Source: Gammaproteobacteria bacterium (GTDB lineage Bacteria; Pseudomonadota; Gammaproteobacteria; Enterobacterales; GCA-2746155). Taken from it: a stretch of DNA of 40,675 bases. The first letter of the stretch is position 1. Each line of letters starts with the position of its first letter. The DNA lies in NCBI GenBank assembly GCA_030589945.1, contig JAUUZN010000016.1, positions 1 to 40,675 of the forward strand, written 5' to 3'. The notes under the pieces were generated by a model. It saw only the letters and a program-made list of their open reading frames with translations, was not told where the DNA came from and did no database searches. Below are positions 1 through 9,036 of the stretch, in pieces. The translations under genes were made by a program, and so were the position numbers.

Positions 1-988
1 ACTAAGTTCTGAGGTATCGGGACGAGTCATTTCAATCTCTGAGCGATTTATCCCTGGAGGATTTTTTAAGAAAGATGAGATATTGATGCAAATTGATGAT
101 ACCGATTATGTTGTTGCAAAAGCCCAGTCTGAAGCACTTTTAAGACAACGGCAAATTGAATATAACGGCGCTAAATCTCTTAGTATAAAAGGCTATCGCG
201 CTGAGGCTGAATTGGCCGCGGCGAAGGCAAATCTGGCCGCCGCAAAAGCCAATCTCGTTAAGGCTAATAAAAATCTCAATCGAACCAAAATTCGACTTCC
301 ATATGATGGATTTGTTTTAAGCAAAGATGCTGATTTGGGACAATTTGTTAACCCAGGAAGCAAACTGGGTACTACCTTGGCCACAAATGTCGCCGAGATT
401 AGGCTGGCTTTAACGGATCAAGACTTGGCATTTTTAGACATGCCTAAACCGAGTTACAGTGATGCTCCTTCTGAACATCGACCATCGGTCAAACTGTTCG
501 CAATACACAAAGGACAATCAAGTGAGTGGTATGCAGAAATCATCCGTAGCGAAGGTGTGGTTGATGACAAAAGTAGGCTCACTTATGTGGTTGCTAAAAT
601 CAACGATCCCTATCAGCTATCTTCCTCTGAAAAGAGTGGTTCCGATGACTCTAATACGACTCAAATTTTGCCCATGGGTACCTTTGTAAAGGCAACCATT
701 ATTGGTAAAACCATCAGTAATATCATCAAAATTCCAAGAACAGCTATTCGTGGTAAAAATGAATTGATGTTCATCGATGATGATAATCGCTTACAAATAA
801 AAACCGTTAATATTCTACGTGCTGATGCTGACTTTGCCTATATCTCATCGGGTGCAAAAGCAGGTGACCGAATTAGCATCACGGCCATTGAATCGCCCAT
901 TAATGGAATGGAAGTGAGAACTGCAGGAGACCCAGAAATAGAAACAGATTCTGCTTCTAAAACTCTTCCAGAACAGATTGAACAATAA
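1..988 (+). CDS. RND efflux periplasmic adaptor subunit (5' end missing)
   Basis: This is the 3' part (about 328 codons) of a membrane-fusion adaptor that links an inner-membrane RND pump to an outer-membrane channel. The frame is open from base 2, with no start codon in the window, so the signal peptide and first strand lie upstream. The first residues (SGRVISI...PGGFFKKDEIL) are the biotinyl-lipoyl half-motif of the HlyD/AcrA family. A short alpha-helical hairpin follows, containing a heptad-like tandem repeat AAAKANL-AAAKANL-VKANKNL at about nt 208-275. The second lipoyl half (IRLPYDGFVLSKDADLGQFV), beta-barrel and membrane-proximal regions come next. The pump gene starts 11 bases downstream, so the two are surely co-transcribed. 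No outer-membrane channel gene is visible. The substrate cannot be told from sequence. Confidence 0.93.
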   Translation, partial: LSSEVSGRVISISERFIPGGFFKKDEILMQIDDTDYVVAKAQSEALLRQRQIEYNGAKSLSIKGYRAEAELAAAKANLAAAKANLVKANKNLNRTKIRLPYDGFVLSKDADLGQFVNPGSKLGTTLATNVAEIRLALTDQDLAFLDMPKPSYSDAPSEHRPSVKLFAIHKGQSSEWYAEIIRSEGVVDDKSRLTYVVAKINDPYQLSSSEKSGSDDSNTTQILPMGTFVKATIIGKTISNIIKIPRTAIRGKNELMFIDDDNRLQIKTVNILRADADFAYISSGAKAGDRISITAIESPINGMEVRTAGDPEIETDSASKTLPEQIEQ

Positions 989-999
989 AGGACGTCAGC

Positions 1000-3900
1000 A
1001 TGAAACCACGTATCGTCAGTTCTGAAAAAGGTCTCATTGCTTGGTTTGCTAGTAACTCTGTGGCTGCAAACCTGCTTATGTTTATCATCATTATCTTTGG
1101 ACTGTTCACCAGTCTCAACATTCGAAAGCAAACGACTCCTGACTTCAGTTTAAACAACATTCAAATCACCGTTCCCTACAGAGGTGCAGCACCTCAAGAA
1201 GTAGAAGAGGGTGTTGTTATTAAAATTGAAGAAGCGATTCAAAATATTCAAGGGATTAATCGAGTCACATCAAACGCTAATGAGGGCGTTGGTGTTGTCA
1301 CTGTTGAGGTCAATACCGATGAAGATATTAATGAAGTCTTATCGGATATAAAAAATAGAATAGATGCAATCTCAACCTTCCCGGCACTCACTGAAAAACC
1401 AGTGATAGCAAAGCAGCTTATCCAAAACCAAATATTATTCGTTAATTTAAATGGTGATATGGATCAAAAAACCCGAAAAAATCTTGCTCAGCAAGTGAAG
1501 GATGAACTCACCTCTTTACCTGAAGTTAATCAGGCTCAAATTCTCGGCAATCGTAATTACGAAATCGGCATTGAAATTTCTGAGCAAATACTAAGAGAGT
1601 ACGGTCTCACACTTTCTGAGGTTGCCAATGCCATTAGAAAATCTTCTGTTGATATGCCCGGTGGAGCGATTAAAACAGATGGTGGTGACATTTTACTACG
1701 CACCAAGGGTCAAGCCTATGTAGGTCGGGAATTTGAAGATTTAGTACTGCGAGCCTTTCCTGATGGTACTCGGCTTACTGTCGGAGATATTGCTGAAATT
1801 AATGACGGTTTTGAGGAAAGTCACGGTTTTGGACGATTTAATGGAAAAACCACAGCGACCATTAGGGTTTTGGCCATTGGTGATCAGGATGAATTAACTT
1901 CAGCTGCTGCTATCAGAAAGTACATGGAGAAGAAATCAAAATCCTTGCCTGATGGAATTGAAATGGAAGCTTGGGGAGACCGCTCTTTCTACCTTAAAGG
2001 GCGACTCGACATGATGACGAGTAATATGATTCAGGGCGCCCTTCTGGTGTTTTTGATTTTAACACTATTTTTGCGATTAAAGATTGCCCTCTGGGTCATT
2101 GTAGGAATTCCGATTTGTTTCCTCGGCGCACTTTGGTTAATGCCAGTAGGCCCTTTTCCAGTGACCATCAATATGATAAGCCTGTTTGGCTTTATTCTCG
2201 TACTGGGTATTGTTGTGGATGACGCGATCATCATTGGGGAAAGTGTTTATACCAAAATCAGAGCCGATGGACATTCATTAGATAATGTCATTAAAGGAAC
2301 CAATAAGGTTGCCACCGCAGCAACATTTGGCGTTCTTACAACCATTGCGGCCTTTGCGCCCATGCTCTTTGTTGGCGGTATTGTTGGACCTTTCTTTGAA
2401 GCCATGTCAATGGTGGTAATTTTATGCCTATTTTTCTCATTGATAGAATCCAAGTTAATCTTGCCCGCTCATTTAGTGCACACCACCTTGCACCATTTGC
2501 CTTCAGAAGAATTGACCAAGCCTTATGCTGAAATGCCTGTCTATATTCGACCGGTTCGTTTTATGCAACGGATCCAGAGAGGGTTTCAAAATAAACTCGA
2601 TTATTTTATCCATAATATCTATAAACCCTTGCTTAAGAAATCAATCCATAATCGAGGCGTTGTATTCTCTCTATTTATGGCCTTTTTGATTATAACCGCA
2701 GGTTTAATCGGAGGTGGGCAAGTCAGGTTTGTGCTCTTTCCAGAAGTCCCGGGAGACTTTGTACAAACACAACTCAGCATGCAAAAAGGCACCTCTCCAC
2801 TGGTACGAAATGTTGCTTTAGATAAATTAGAATCAGCAATCCTTGAGCTCAATGAAGAAATGAGTCTTGATGAAGAAAACAACGTTAAACCAATCAAGCA
2901 TGTCATGGTGTTTACTTCTGGTGATGCAGGTGGATTTATTATGCTTGAACTCACAAAATCTGAATCAAGGAAAATACTACCTTCAGAAATCACCAAAAGA
3001 TGGCGTGAACGCGTGGGGTTAATTGCTGGTATTAAAGATTTAAGATTTTTTTCTGGGGCTAATTTAGGTGGTGGGTCTCCTCTGAGTTTCCAACTGTACG
3101 GAAACAATTATCAGGCATTAGAAGCGGCCGCCAAAGAACTTGAAGAAAAGCTCGCTGAGTACAATGGTGTCTTCGATATACGCAACTCATTTAGCTCTGG
3201 CAGCCAAGAAATTCAACTGTCCATTCGACCTGAAGCCGAGGCTCTTGGCATAACTCTGACAGACTTAGGTCGTCAAGTTAGACAGGCCTTTTTTGGTGAA
3301 GAAGCACAAAGAATGCAACGGGGTAAAGACGAAGTTAGGGTCATGGTGCGATATCCAAAAGACGAACGTCGCTCAATCGCCGATCTTGAAAACATGCGCA
3401 TTCGCACAACAGCCGGTGATGAAGTGCCCTTCTTCTCTGTTGCGGACATCAGTATTGGGCAGGGATATTCCACCATTTTCAGAGAAAATCGTAAGCGTTC
3501 GATTACGGTTACCGCAGATGCCGATCCTGATGTCATTGAGCCGGGTGTGGTAATGAAAGAAATATCAAAGGAGTTCCTCCCGAGTATTTTACCCAAGTAT
3601 CAGGGTGTGGAATTTAAGTTACAGGGTGCCTCACTAGAAACACAGAAATTGCTATCAAATTTATCCTCTGCCTCCATGGTCGCACTCTTTATGATATTCG
3701 CATTATTGGCAATCCCACTTCGCTCCTACGGTCAACCACTGGTCATTATGTCAGTCATTCCATTTGGCTTGGTCGGGGCCGTCATTGGTCACCTTATTAT
3801 GGGCAAGGCGATTAGCATGATGTCATTATTTGGACTTATCGCACTTTCTGGCGTGGTGGTCAATGATAGCTTGATTATGGTAGATTTTATTAATAAGGCT

Positions 3901-4218
3901 AGAAACGAGGGTCATAACCGTTTTGATTCTGTCGTTCAGTCGGGCGTTCAACGGTTTAGAGCCATCCTGCTAACATCTTTGACCACTGCTTTTGGGCTGA
4001 TGCCAATTATGCTAGAAACTAGTTTGCAGGCTCAATTCGTTATTCCAATGGCAGTCTCGATGAGTTTTGGGATCATTTTCGCCACCATCATCACATTATT
4101 TTTGGTTCCATCATTGTATTTATTGCTTGAAGACTTTAAAGCAATGATGAGACGATTTTGGAATTTCTTAATGGGTCGTCATGATGAATTATCGGACCCA
4201 GTTGAGGCTAAAGATTAA
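1000..4218 (+). CDS. RND efflux transporter permease (AcrB-like superfamily)
   Basis: Proton-driven inner-membrane pump of 1072 residues, the full family length. It has an N-terminal helix after residue 20, a large periplasmic porter region, a multi-helix block near residues 335-500, a second porter region and a final helix block (about 895-1050). The TM4 proton-relay pair is present as D407-D408 in [12 protein letters not shown]. The TM10 position that is Lys940 in AcrB is Asn955 here ([13 protein letters not shown]), so this is not a classical AcrB. GGACG precedes the ATG. It forms an operon with the adaptor. The stop codon overlaps that of the convergent erpA gene by four bases (TTAA). Drug, dye, detergent or lipid export are all possible; I would not assign a substrate. 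Confidence 0.95.
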   Translation: MKPRIVSSEKGLIAWFASNSVAANLLMFIIIIFGLFTSLNIRKQTTPDFSLNNIQITVPYRGAAPQEVEEGVVIKIEEAIQNIQGINRVTSNANEGVGVVTVEVNTDEDINEVLSDIKNRIDAISTFPALTEKPVIAKQLIQNQILFVNLNGDMDQKTRKNLAQQVKDELTSLPEVNQAQILGNRNYEIGIEISEQILREYGLTLSEVANAIRKSSVDMPGGAIKTDGGDILLRTKGQAYVGREFEDLVLRAFPDGTRLTVGDIAEINDGFEESHGFGRFNGKTTATIRVLAIGDQDELTSAAAIRKYMEKKSKSLPDGIEMEAWGDRSFYLKGRLDMMTSNMIQGALLVFLILTLFLRLKIALWVIVGIPICFLGALWLMPVGPFPVTINMISLFGFILVLGIVVDDAIIIGESVYTKIRADGHSLDNVIKGTNKVATAATFGVLTTIAAFAPMLFVGGIVGPFFEAMSMVVILCLFFSLIESKLILPAHLVHTTLHHLPSEELTKPYAEMPVYIRPVRFMQRIQRGFQNKLDYFIHNIYKPLLKKSIHNRGVVFSLFMAFLIITAGLIGGGQVRFVLFPEVPGDFVQTQLSMQKGTSPLVRNVALDKLESAILELNEEMSLDEENNVKPIKHVMVFTSGDAGGFIMLELTKSESRKILPSEITKRWRERVGLIAGIKDLRFFSGANLGGGSPLSFQLYGNNYQALEAAAKELEEKLAEYNGVFDIRNSFSSGSQEIQLSIRPEAEALGITLTDLGRQVRQAFFGEEAQRMQRGKDEVRVMVRYPKDERRSIADLENMRIRTTAGDEVPFFSVADISIGQGYSTIFRENRKRSITVTADADPDVIEPGVVMKEISKEFLPSILPKYQGVEFKLQGASLETQKLLSNLSSASMVALFMIFALLAIPLRSYGQPLVIMSVIPFGLVGAVIGHLIMGKAISMMSLFGLIALSGVVVNDSLIMVDFINKARNEGHNRFDSVVQSGVQRFRAILLTSLTTAFGLMPIMLETSLQAQFVIPMAVSMSFGIIFATIITLFLVPSLYLLLEDFKAMMRRFWNFLMGRHDELSDPVEAKD

Positions 4219-4565
4219 ATAGTGAAGGACGACCCACAACCGCAGGTGGTTGTAGCATTCGGGTTGTTAATGATAAACCTTGCACCCTGCAGTCCCTCGG
4301 TATAGTCAATTTCTGATCCCATTAAATATTGAAAACTCATTGGGTCAATTAATAGACTGACACCCTGATGGGGGATTTCAGTATCGCCATCATTCATTTT
4401 TTCATCAAAGCTAAAACCGTACTGAAAACCTGAACAGCCTCCTCCAGTTACGAAAACTCGTAGCTTTAAATTTTGATTTTCCTCTTCATCAATTAACACC
4501 TGAACGCGGCGAGCTGCTGCATCTGTGACTTTAATGGGTGAATTTTGTGCGACTGCTTCTGTCAT
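4215..4565 (-). CDS. erpA: Iron-sulfur cluster insertion protein ErpA
   Basis: A-type iron-sulfur carrier of 116 residues that hands clusters to apo-enzymes in the cytoplasm; in E. coli the clients include IspG/IspH and respiratory enzymes. The three cluster cysteines are present: C44 in [13 protein letters not shown], and C108 and C110 in the C-terminal CGCGSSF. Length and spacing match ErpA rather than the shorter IscA/SufA. It is transcribed away from the bactofilin gene, starting about 90 bases after that gene's stop, and that gap holds a sigma-32-like promoter (separate entry). It converges on the RND pump gene with overlapping stop codons, leaving no room for a terminator between them. 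Confidence 0.96.
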   Translation of the reverse strand: MTEAVAQNSPIKVTDAAARRVQVLIDEEENQNLKLRVFVTGGGCSGFQYGFSFDEKMNDGDTEIPHQGVSLLIDPMSFQYLMGSEIDYTEGLQGARFIINNPNATTTCGCGSSFTI

Positions 4566-4611
4566 TTTAGAGTACCTAATAGGGTCTAGTTGCGCTAGAT
4601 TTGAAAATAGT

Positions 4612-4647
4612 ACCCCATATTATGGGGTCAGTTGGGCTTGTTTCAAG
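4612..4647 (-). promoter_or_regulatory. Sigma-32 (heat-shock)-like promoter of erpA, with a palindrome
   Basis: Reading the minus strand, CTTGAAA (4647-4641) is followed by 13 bases and CCCCATAA (4627-4620). This closely fits the RpoH consensus CTTGAAA-N(11-16)-CCCCATNT. The -10 element lies in a 17-base dyad, ACCCCATA-T-TATGGGGT (4612-4628), which could also be a repressor site or a short hairpin ending the bactofilin transcript. A housekeeping reading (TTGAAA-N16-CATAAT) is also possible. The predicted start is about 45-50 bases upstream of the erpA ATG. Confidence 0.6.
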
Positions 4648-4656
4648 AAAACCTGA

Positions 4657-5169
4657 CTATTCATCCAACATTGATTGCAAATCATTCGCATCTGATTTTG
4701 CAGATTCCTCTTTAATCGGCTTCTTGGCTGTTGTTTTTTCTGCAGGTTTTTTTGTTTGATTATCTGAAGCATTCTCAGGCTGATGATTCAACAATTTCCG
4801 TGCCGTATCTTTCTTCACCAACTGTCCATTGACAGATGCACCCATAGACATTTCAAGTAAATTATAATAAACATTCCCTTCGACGCGAGATTCTTTTTGT
4901 AAATTGAGGTGCTCAGTGGCATGTACATCACCCTTGATATATCCATAAATAACCACTTGAGGCACTCTTACTTCTCCCTCAATATGTCCTTGAGCACCAA
5001 CCGTCAATAAGCAGTGATTACCATCGTCAGATGAAATATTTCCCTTCACATGACCGTCAATGAACAGCACACCAGTGAAGGCAATATCACCCGTTATTTT
5101 TGTATCGACCGTAATCAGTGTATCTGCGGCACCTGATTTTGGTCTAGTATTCGTTTTTTTACTCCACAT
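4657..5169 (-). CDS. Bactofilin (polymer-forming cytoskeletal protein)
   Basis: 170 residues. Residues about 17-115 show the hydrophobic, glycine-punctuated pattern of the bactofilin beta-helix (TLITVDTKITGDIAFTGVLF, HVKGNISS, GHIEGEVRV, GYIKGDVHA, SRVEGNVYY). A Lys/Glu-rich disordered tail follows, ending in LQSMLDE. Bactofilins self-assemble without nucleotide at the membrane and act in cell shape, stalk formation or placement of wall enzymes; the exact role here is unknown. The start overlaps the end of the upstream DUF6776-type gene by 11 bases, indicating translational coupling and suggesting a membrane partner. Confidence 0.93.
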   Translation of the reverse strand: MWSKKTNTRPKSGAADTLITVDTKITGDIAFTGVLFIDGHVKGNISSDDGNHCLLTVGAQGHIEGEVRVPQVVIYGYIKGDVHATEHLNLQKESRVEGNVYYNLLEMSMGASVNGQLVKKDTARKLLNHQPENASDNQTKKPAEKTTAKKPIKEESAKSDANDLQSMLDE

Positions 5170-5875
5170 TGGCTATTTTCTCCTCGTCAGACTGCCATGG
5201 AAATTGTCTTTCGATTAATGGTTTACCCGCTGAGGGCTTTACCGACACGTTGATTGAAATAGGGTTTAAATCAGAGGCTATGGTCACTGTACCTGTTAAA
5301 TGCTGAAAATATTTAAAGCGATATTTGAATTTTTTAGCTGCATCTTCATTGGTCAATGCAATGGTAACTTGCTCATCTCCTCTTAAGGCAATAAGGTTTA
5401 TTTGCACTTCACCAATGAGCGCTCGTCCCTGTGAACCCGCCTGTATTAGACTAAGTTGCCAATTAAATTTTTCGGCCTGCTGTTGATTCCAACTAAACCG
5501 TGATATTTGTAATCCTTTAAGAGTTTCTCCAGGAGCCATAATACTTCTGAAGAAAGTAATTTCTCTTTCCAACTCTCTAATTTGTTGGTACTGCGAATCC
5601 ATTGAATTACCGGCATAAAGGTTTGCAGCCTTATCAACTTCGCTGATTTGTTTTTGCATCACCAATTTTCGTTGTAATTCATTAAATTCAATTGTTAATT
5701 TGTCCTGTGACACTTTCAACAGTTGGTTCTCATTGTAAAAATCAACAGAGTCCTTCACACCAAAATAATATCCACTTAAAGACACGAGTACTAGGCTCAG
5801 CACAACAGTGACCGCCAGAGCGGTAAACTGTTTCCATGTCCATCGTTTAACGATAATTAAGTCAGGTGATACCAT
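5159..5875 (-). CDS. DUF6776-type single-pass membrane protein with coiled coil
   Basis: 238 residues: a basic N-terminal stretch (VKRWTWKQ), one transmembrane helix at about 18-37, then a charged heptad-rich coiled coil at about 45-112, and a mixed alpha/beta C-terminal domain (about 115-225) predicted to be periplasmic. I recognise it, from the order erpA-bactofilin-this gene, as the protein that accompanies bactofilins in gammaproteobacteria (DUF6776); its biochemical function is not known. It overlaps the bactofilin gene by 11 bases. Its start sits in a 195-base divergent region shared with hemJ. The topology (membrane anchor plus coiled coil) resembles a scaffold that could recruit the bactofilin polymer; that is inference. 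Confidence 0.8.
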   Translation of the reverse strand: MVSPDLIIVKRWTWKQFTALAVTVVLSLVLVSLSGYYFGVKDSVDFYNENQLLKVSQDKLTIEFNELQRKLVMQKQISEVDKAANLYAGNSMDSQYQQIRELEREITFFRSIMAPGETLKGLQISRFSWNQQQAEKFNWQLSLIQAGSQGRALIGEVQINLIALRGDEQVTIALTNEDAAKKFKYRFKYFQHLTGTVTIASDLNPISINVSVKPSAGKPLIERQFPWQSDEEKIANVE

Positions 5876-5995
5876 TAAGGCGTCCAGTAGTTATTGCGTT
5901 AATACTCATTGTTAAATAATTTATCGGCTAAGCATGTCATTTAAGCAAGTATAGCGGATTATTCTATTTTCATTTACATAAAGATACAACAGTCT

Positions 5996-6043
5996 TTGAC
6001 AGATAGAATTGACTGAGTTCAAATAGAGATTATTAATTATAAT
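5996..6043 (+). promoter_or_regulatory. Possible hemJ promoter region
   Basis: Two -35-like hexamers lie in the divergent gap: TTGACA at 5996-6001 and TTGACT at 6009-6014. Candidate -10s are TCAAAT (6019-6024, 17-base spacer from the first) and TATTAA (6031-6036, 16-base spacer from the second). The surroundings are very AT-rich. Which pair is used cannot be decided by eye. Confidence 0.35.
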
Positions 6044-6070
6044 TATTTCGATATCTGGGGTCGCGTAAAA

Positions 6071-6502
6071 ATGTTGTTATGGGTTAAAGCAATGCACTTG
6101 ATTTTTATGGTGACCTGGTTTGCTGGATTATTCTATCTGCCACGACTTTTCGTCTACCATTCTAGTTGTGAGGATCAAATGGGCAAGGATCGCTTCAAGA
6201 TTATGGAGCATAAACTCTATTACTACATTATGACACCAGGTGCGGTAATCACAGTAATACTAGGGCTTTGGCTGATGTATTATTATGGTTTTGATATTGC
6301 TTTCAGCTGGCAATGGTTACAAATCAAACTTCTTTTTGTCATTCTTTTAATAGTATTTCATCTCTACTGTGGAAAGATAGTGACTGATTTTGCGAAGGAT
6401 TATAATCCGCGAAGCGAGAAGTTTTACCGATTAATTAATGAAATTCCCGTTCTACCTTTAATTGTTATTATCATAATGGCCGTTGTCAGACCTTATTTCT
6501 AG
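6071..6502 (+). CDS. hemJ: Protoporphyrinogen IX oxidase HemJ
   Basis: 143-residue integral membrane protein with four predicted helices (about 2-22, 53-75, 82-104, 124-142). The start WVKAMHLIFMVTWFAGLFYLPRLFVYH is diagnostic for HemJ, including the early His in the first helix and the PRLFVYH motif at its end. HemJ carries out the six-electron oxidation of protoporphyrinogen IX to protoporphyrin IX, the penultimate step of heme synthesis, in bacteria lacking HemG/HemY. Length is typical. A TGGGGT stretch 9 bases upstream may serve as ribosome site. hemL, the second enzyme of the C5 pathway, lies 1.15 kb downstream on the same strand. Confidence 0.94.
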   Translation: MLLWVKAMHLIFMVTWFAGLFYLPRLFVYHSSCEDQMGKDRFKIMEHKLYYYIMTPGAVITVILGLWLMYYYGFDIAFSWQWLQIKLLFVILLIVFHLYCGKIVTDFAKDYNPRSEKFYRLINEIPVLPLIVIIIMAVVRPYF

Positions 6503-6594
6503 TTTTTTATTTCTAGAAAAGCACTATTGAAATTCAAAGCCTAACAAAGGACAATACTGCCACTTACCATTGCTGAAATAAGGCGCGCAGCTTA

Positions 6595-7599
6595 ATGGAC
6601 TTTAAAGGCCAACACATTCTATCTGTTTCACAATTTGACCGACCTGCGGTTGAAAAAATCATTGCTGTTGCTGACCAAATGAGACCCTACGCAGCAAGAG
6701 AAAAACTCTCTCAATTATTAAGTGGTGCAATTCTCGGAAATATGTTTTTTGAACCCAGTACCAGAACGCGGGTCAGTTTTGGCTGCGCTTTTAATAAGCT
6801 CGGTGGTCATGTACGAGAAACCGTCGGTATTGAAAACTCTGCTCTTGCTAAAGGTGAGTCCCTTAAAGATACTGCCATGGTGATCTCAGGATATTCTGAC
6901 GTCATTGTAATGCGTCATCCACTGGAAGGTTCAGTGGCTGAATTTGCCAAAACTAGTAGAGTTCCAGTTATCAATGCAGGTGATGGAACCAATGAGCATC
7001 CAAGCCAAGCACTACTCGACCTGTATACCATGTCAAAAGAGTTGGAACGCTTTGGAAGTACGGTTGATGGTGTTCACATTGCTATGGTGGGCGATCTCCA
7101 ATACGGCAGAACTGTTCACTCTTTGAGTAAATTATTAAACTTATTTAATAATGTGAAATTTTCTTTTATCTCACCAAGTCAACTTGCTATGCCAGCTGAT
7201 ATCATTAAGCAATTAAAGGATAATGGCCAAGAAGTCATTGAAACCGATCATCTCGAATCTGGACTCAAGGATGTCGATATTGTTTACCAAACTCGAATTC
7301 AGGAAGAGCGCTTTCCTTCAAAAGAACAGGCCGATGCATTTAGAGGCGCTTTTCGAATCAATCGATTTTCATATTCACAATTTTGTAAACCCTCTGCCGT
7401 GGTCATGCACCCTCTACCGCGCGATTCAAGAGAAGATGCAAATGAGTTGGACACCGATTTAGATCAGCACCCTAATCTTGCAATATTTAGACAGGCTGAC
7501 AACGGTGTTCTTGTAAGAATGGCATTATTTGCTCTAATCTTTGGCCTGGAAAATAAACTTGCTGAAACAGAAACTGAATGCAGTTGGCGTTCACTTTAA
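6595..7599 (+). CDS. pyrB: Aspartate carbamoyltransferase catalytic chain
   Basis: 334 residues. It condenses carbamoyl phosphate with aspartate, the first committed step of pyrimidine synthesis. Visible motifs are the carbamoyl-phosphate loop FFEPSTRTRVSF, the KGES lysine loop, HPSQALLDLYT, GDLQYGRTVHSL and the aspartate-side HPLPRDSR. The C-terminal part (DANELDTDLDQHPNLAIFRQADNGVLVRMALF) fits the longer gammaproteobacterial form of about 330-340 residues, rather than the roughly 310-residue E. coli chain. No regulatory chain (pyrI) follows; hemL is next, 57 bases downstream. Whether a pyrI exists elsewhere cannot be seen. The ATG is preceded by a weak AAGG 12 bases away. Confidence 0.96.
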   Translation: MDFKGQHILSVSQFDRPAVEKIIAVADQMRPYAAREKLSQLLSGAILGNMFFEPSTRTRVSFGCAFNKLGGHVRETVGIENSALAKGESLKDTAMVISGYSDVIVMRHPLEGSVAEFAKTSRVPVINAGDGTNEHPSQALLDLYTMSKELERFGSTVDGVHIAMVGDLQYGRTVHSLSKLLNLFNNVKFSFISPSQLAMPADIIKQLKDNGQEVIETDHLESGLKDVDIVYQTRIQEERFPSKEQADAFRGAFRINRFSYSQFCKPSAVVMHPLPRDSREDANELDTDLDQHPNLAIFRQADNGVLVRMALFALIFGLENKLAETETECSWRSL

Positions 7600-7656
7600 A
7601 TTAATTCATAGCAACCTCACTTTTATCATTTTTTCTAATAAGGACCACAAACCATT

Positions 7657-8937
7657 ATGAATCGCTCATCTGATTTAATAGCAAGAGCTCGATTATCCAT
7701 TCCTGGAGGAGTTAATTCTCCCGTAAGAGCATTTAATGGAGTCGGCGGCGATCCTATTTTTGTTAAAAGTGCCGATGGAGCCTGCTTCACCTCTGAAGAT
7801 GGTGATACTTACATTGATTATGTTGGCTCATGGGGACCAATGATCCTTGGTCACAATCATCCTGAAATTTTACAAGCAACCATTGCAGCTGCTAAAAATG
7901 GACTCAGTTTTGGAGCTCCGACGGAAATTGAAATTACCATGGCGGAAACACTATGTTCATTAGTGCCTTCTATGGACAGCGTACGTATGGTTAACTCTGG
8001 TACTGAGGCGACGATGAGTGCGATTCGCTTGGCGCGTGGATTTACCGGTCGTGATAAAATATTAAAGTTTGAAGGCTGTTATCACGGACATGCCGATTCA
8101 CTTCTAGTAAAGGCCGGTTCAGGTGCTTTGACGCTCGGTGAGCCTACTTCTCCAGGTGTTCCAGCTAACTTGGCAGAACATACTTTAACCGCTGATTTCA
8201 ATGATCTATCATCCGTTGAAGAATTATTTCAACAGCATGGAAAAGAAATCGCCTGCATTATTGTGGAGCCCGTTGCTGGAAACATGAACTGTATATTACC
8301 CATTGATGGATTCTTACAAGGCTTACGTGATATTTGTGACCAACATCAATCTCTACTCATTATTGATGAGGTGATGACCGGTTTTCGTGTTGCACTGGGC
8401 GGCGCTCAGGAAGCCTTTGGCGTGACACCCGACTTAACCACTCTCGGTAAAATCATAGGTGGTGGGATGCCAGTGGGCGCCTTTGGTGGTCGTAGGGAAA
8501 TTATGGAACATCTGGCTCCAATAGGTCCGGTATATCAGGCAGGTACTTTATCAGGGAATCCTGTTGCGATGGCAGCCGGACTGGCCTGTTTAAATGCTCT
8601 ACAGTCAGAGCATTTTTATCAGCAACTCACCGAGAAGGTTAATTACCTGGTCTCCGGTTTAAAGTCTGCTGCCCAGAATGCAACTGTCCCTATGAGTTTT
8701 AGTCAGATTGGCGGTATGTTTGGTTTCTTTTTTACCGAAGAAGAGACGGTGAGCACATTTAGCCAAGTGACCCAATGCGACATGGAAAAATTCAAAACGT
8801 TTTATCATGGCATGTTGGATGAAGGAATTTATCTAGCTCCGTCGGCCTATGAGACTGGCTTTATGAGCATTGCCCATCAACAGGGTGATCTTGATAAAAC
8901 CATTGCTGCGGCTTCGAAGGTTTTAGCATCCTTGTAA
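7657..8937 (+). CDS. hemL: Glutamate-1-semialdehyde 2,1-aminomutase
   Basis: 426 residues, the usual length. A PLP enzyme that converts glutamate-1-semialdehyde to 5-aminolevulinate, the heme precursor, in the cytoplasm. The N-terminus ([12 protein letters not shown]) is characteristic. The catalytic lysine is K265 in [18 protein letters not shown], the same number as in E. coli. DEVMTGFR carries the pyridine-nitrogen Asp, and [10 protein letters not shown] is present. It lies downstream of hemJ and pyrB in the same direction, with TAAGGACC upstream of the ATG. The 99 bases after its stop contain no convincing terminator. Confidence 0.97.
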   Translation: MNRSSDLIARARLSIPGGVNSPVRAFNGVGGDPIFVKSADGACFTSEDGDTYIDYVGSWGPMILGHNHPEILQATIAAAKNGLSFGAPTEIEITMAETLCSLVPSMDSVRMVNSGTEATMSAIRLARGFTGRDKILKFEGCYHGHADSLLVKAGSGALTLGEPTSPGVPANLAEHTLTADFNDLSSVEELFQQHGKEIACIIVEPVAGNMNCILPIDGFLQGLRDICDQHQSLLIIDEVMTGFRVALGGAQEAFGVTPDLTTLGKIIGGGMPVGAFGGRREIMEHLAPIGPVYQAGTLSGNPVAMAAGLACLNALQSEHFYQQLTEKVNYLVSGLKSAAQNATVPMSFSQIGGMFGFFFTEEETVSTFSQVTQCDMEKFKTFYHGMLDEGIYLAPSAYETGFMSIAHQQGDLDKTIAAASKVLASL

Positions 8938-9000
8938 CTAGTTCGTCTGGATTAACTGAGCTTTTATCCCGTTTTAATAGGGTTTTAACGCTCTAAGCGG

Positions 9001-9006
9001 TATGAT
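9001..9006 (+). promoter_or_regulatory. Candidate -10 for the choice-of-anchor B gene
   Basis: TATGAT (5 of 6 to consensus) preceded by CGG, 30 bases before the ATG. No good -35 is seen at 16-18 bases. Very similar GG-TATGAT/TATCAT elements precede panB and pcnB. Confidence 0.35.
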
Positions 9007-9036
9007 TTACATCATCAAAAGAATAGGATATAAAAT

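Noticed and set aside
2619-3107. 162-codon minus-strand open frame opposite the RND pump gene
   Set aside because: Low-complexity Ser/Pro-rich translation, lying wholly within a strongly conserved gene; a shadow of the coding strand.
4566-4656. IscR binding site at erpA
   Set aside because: The dyad ACCCCATA-T-TATGGGGT does not resemble either IscR motif class that I know.
8961-8990. CCC-n9-GGG-TTTT after hemL as a terminator
   Set aside because: Only a 3-base stem with mismatched flanks; too weak to call.
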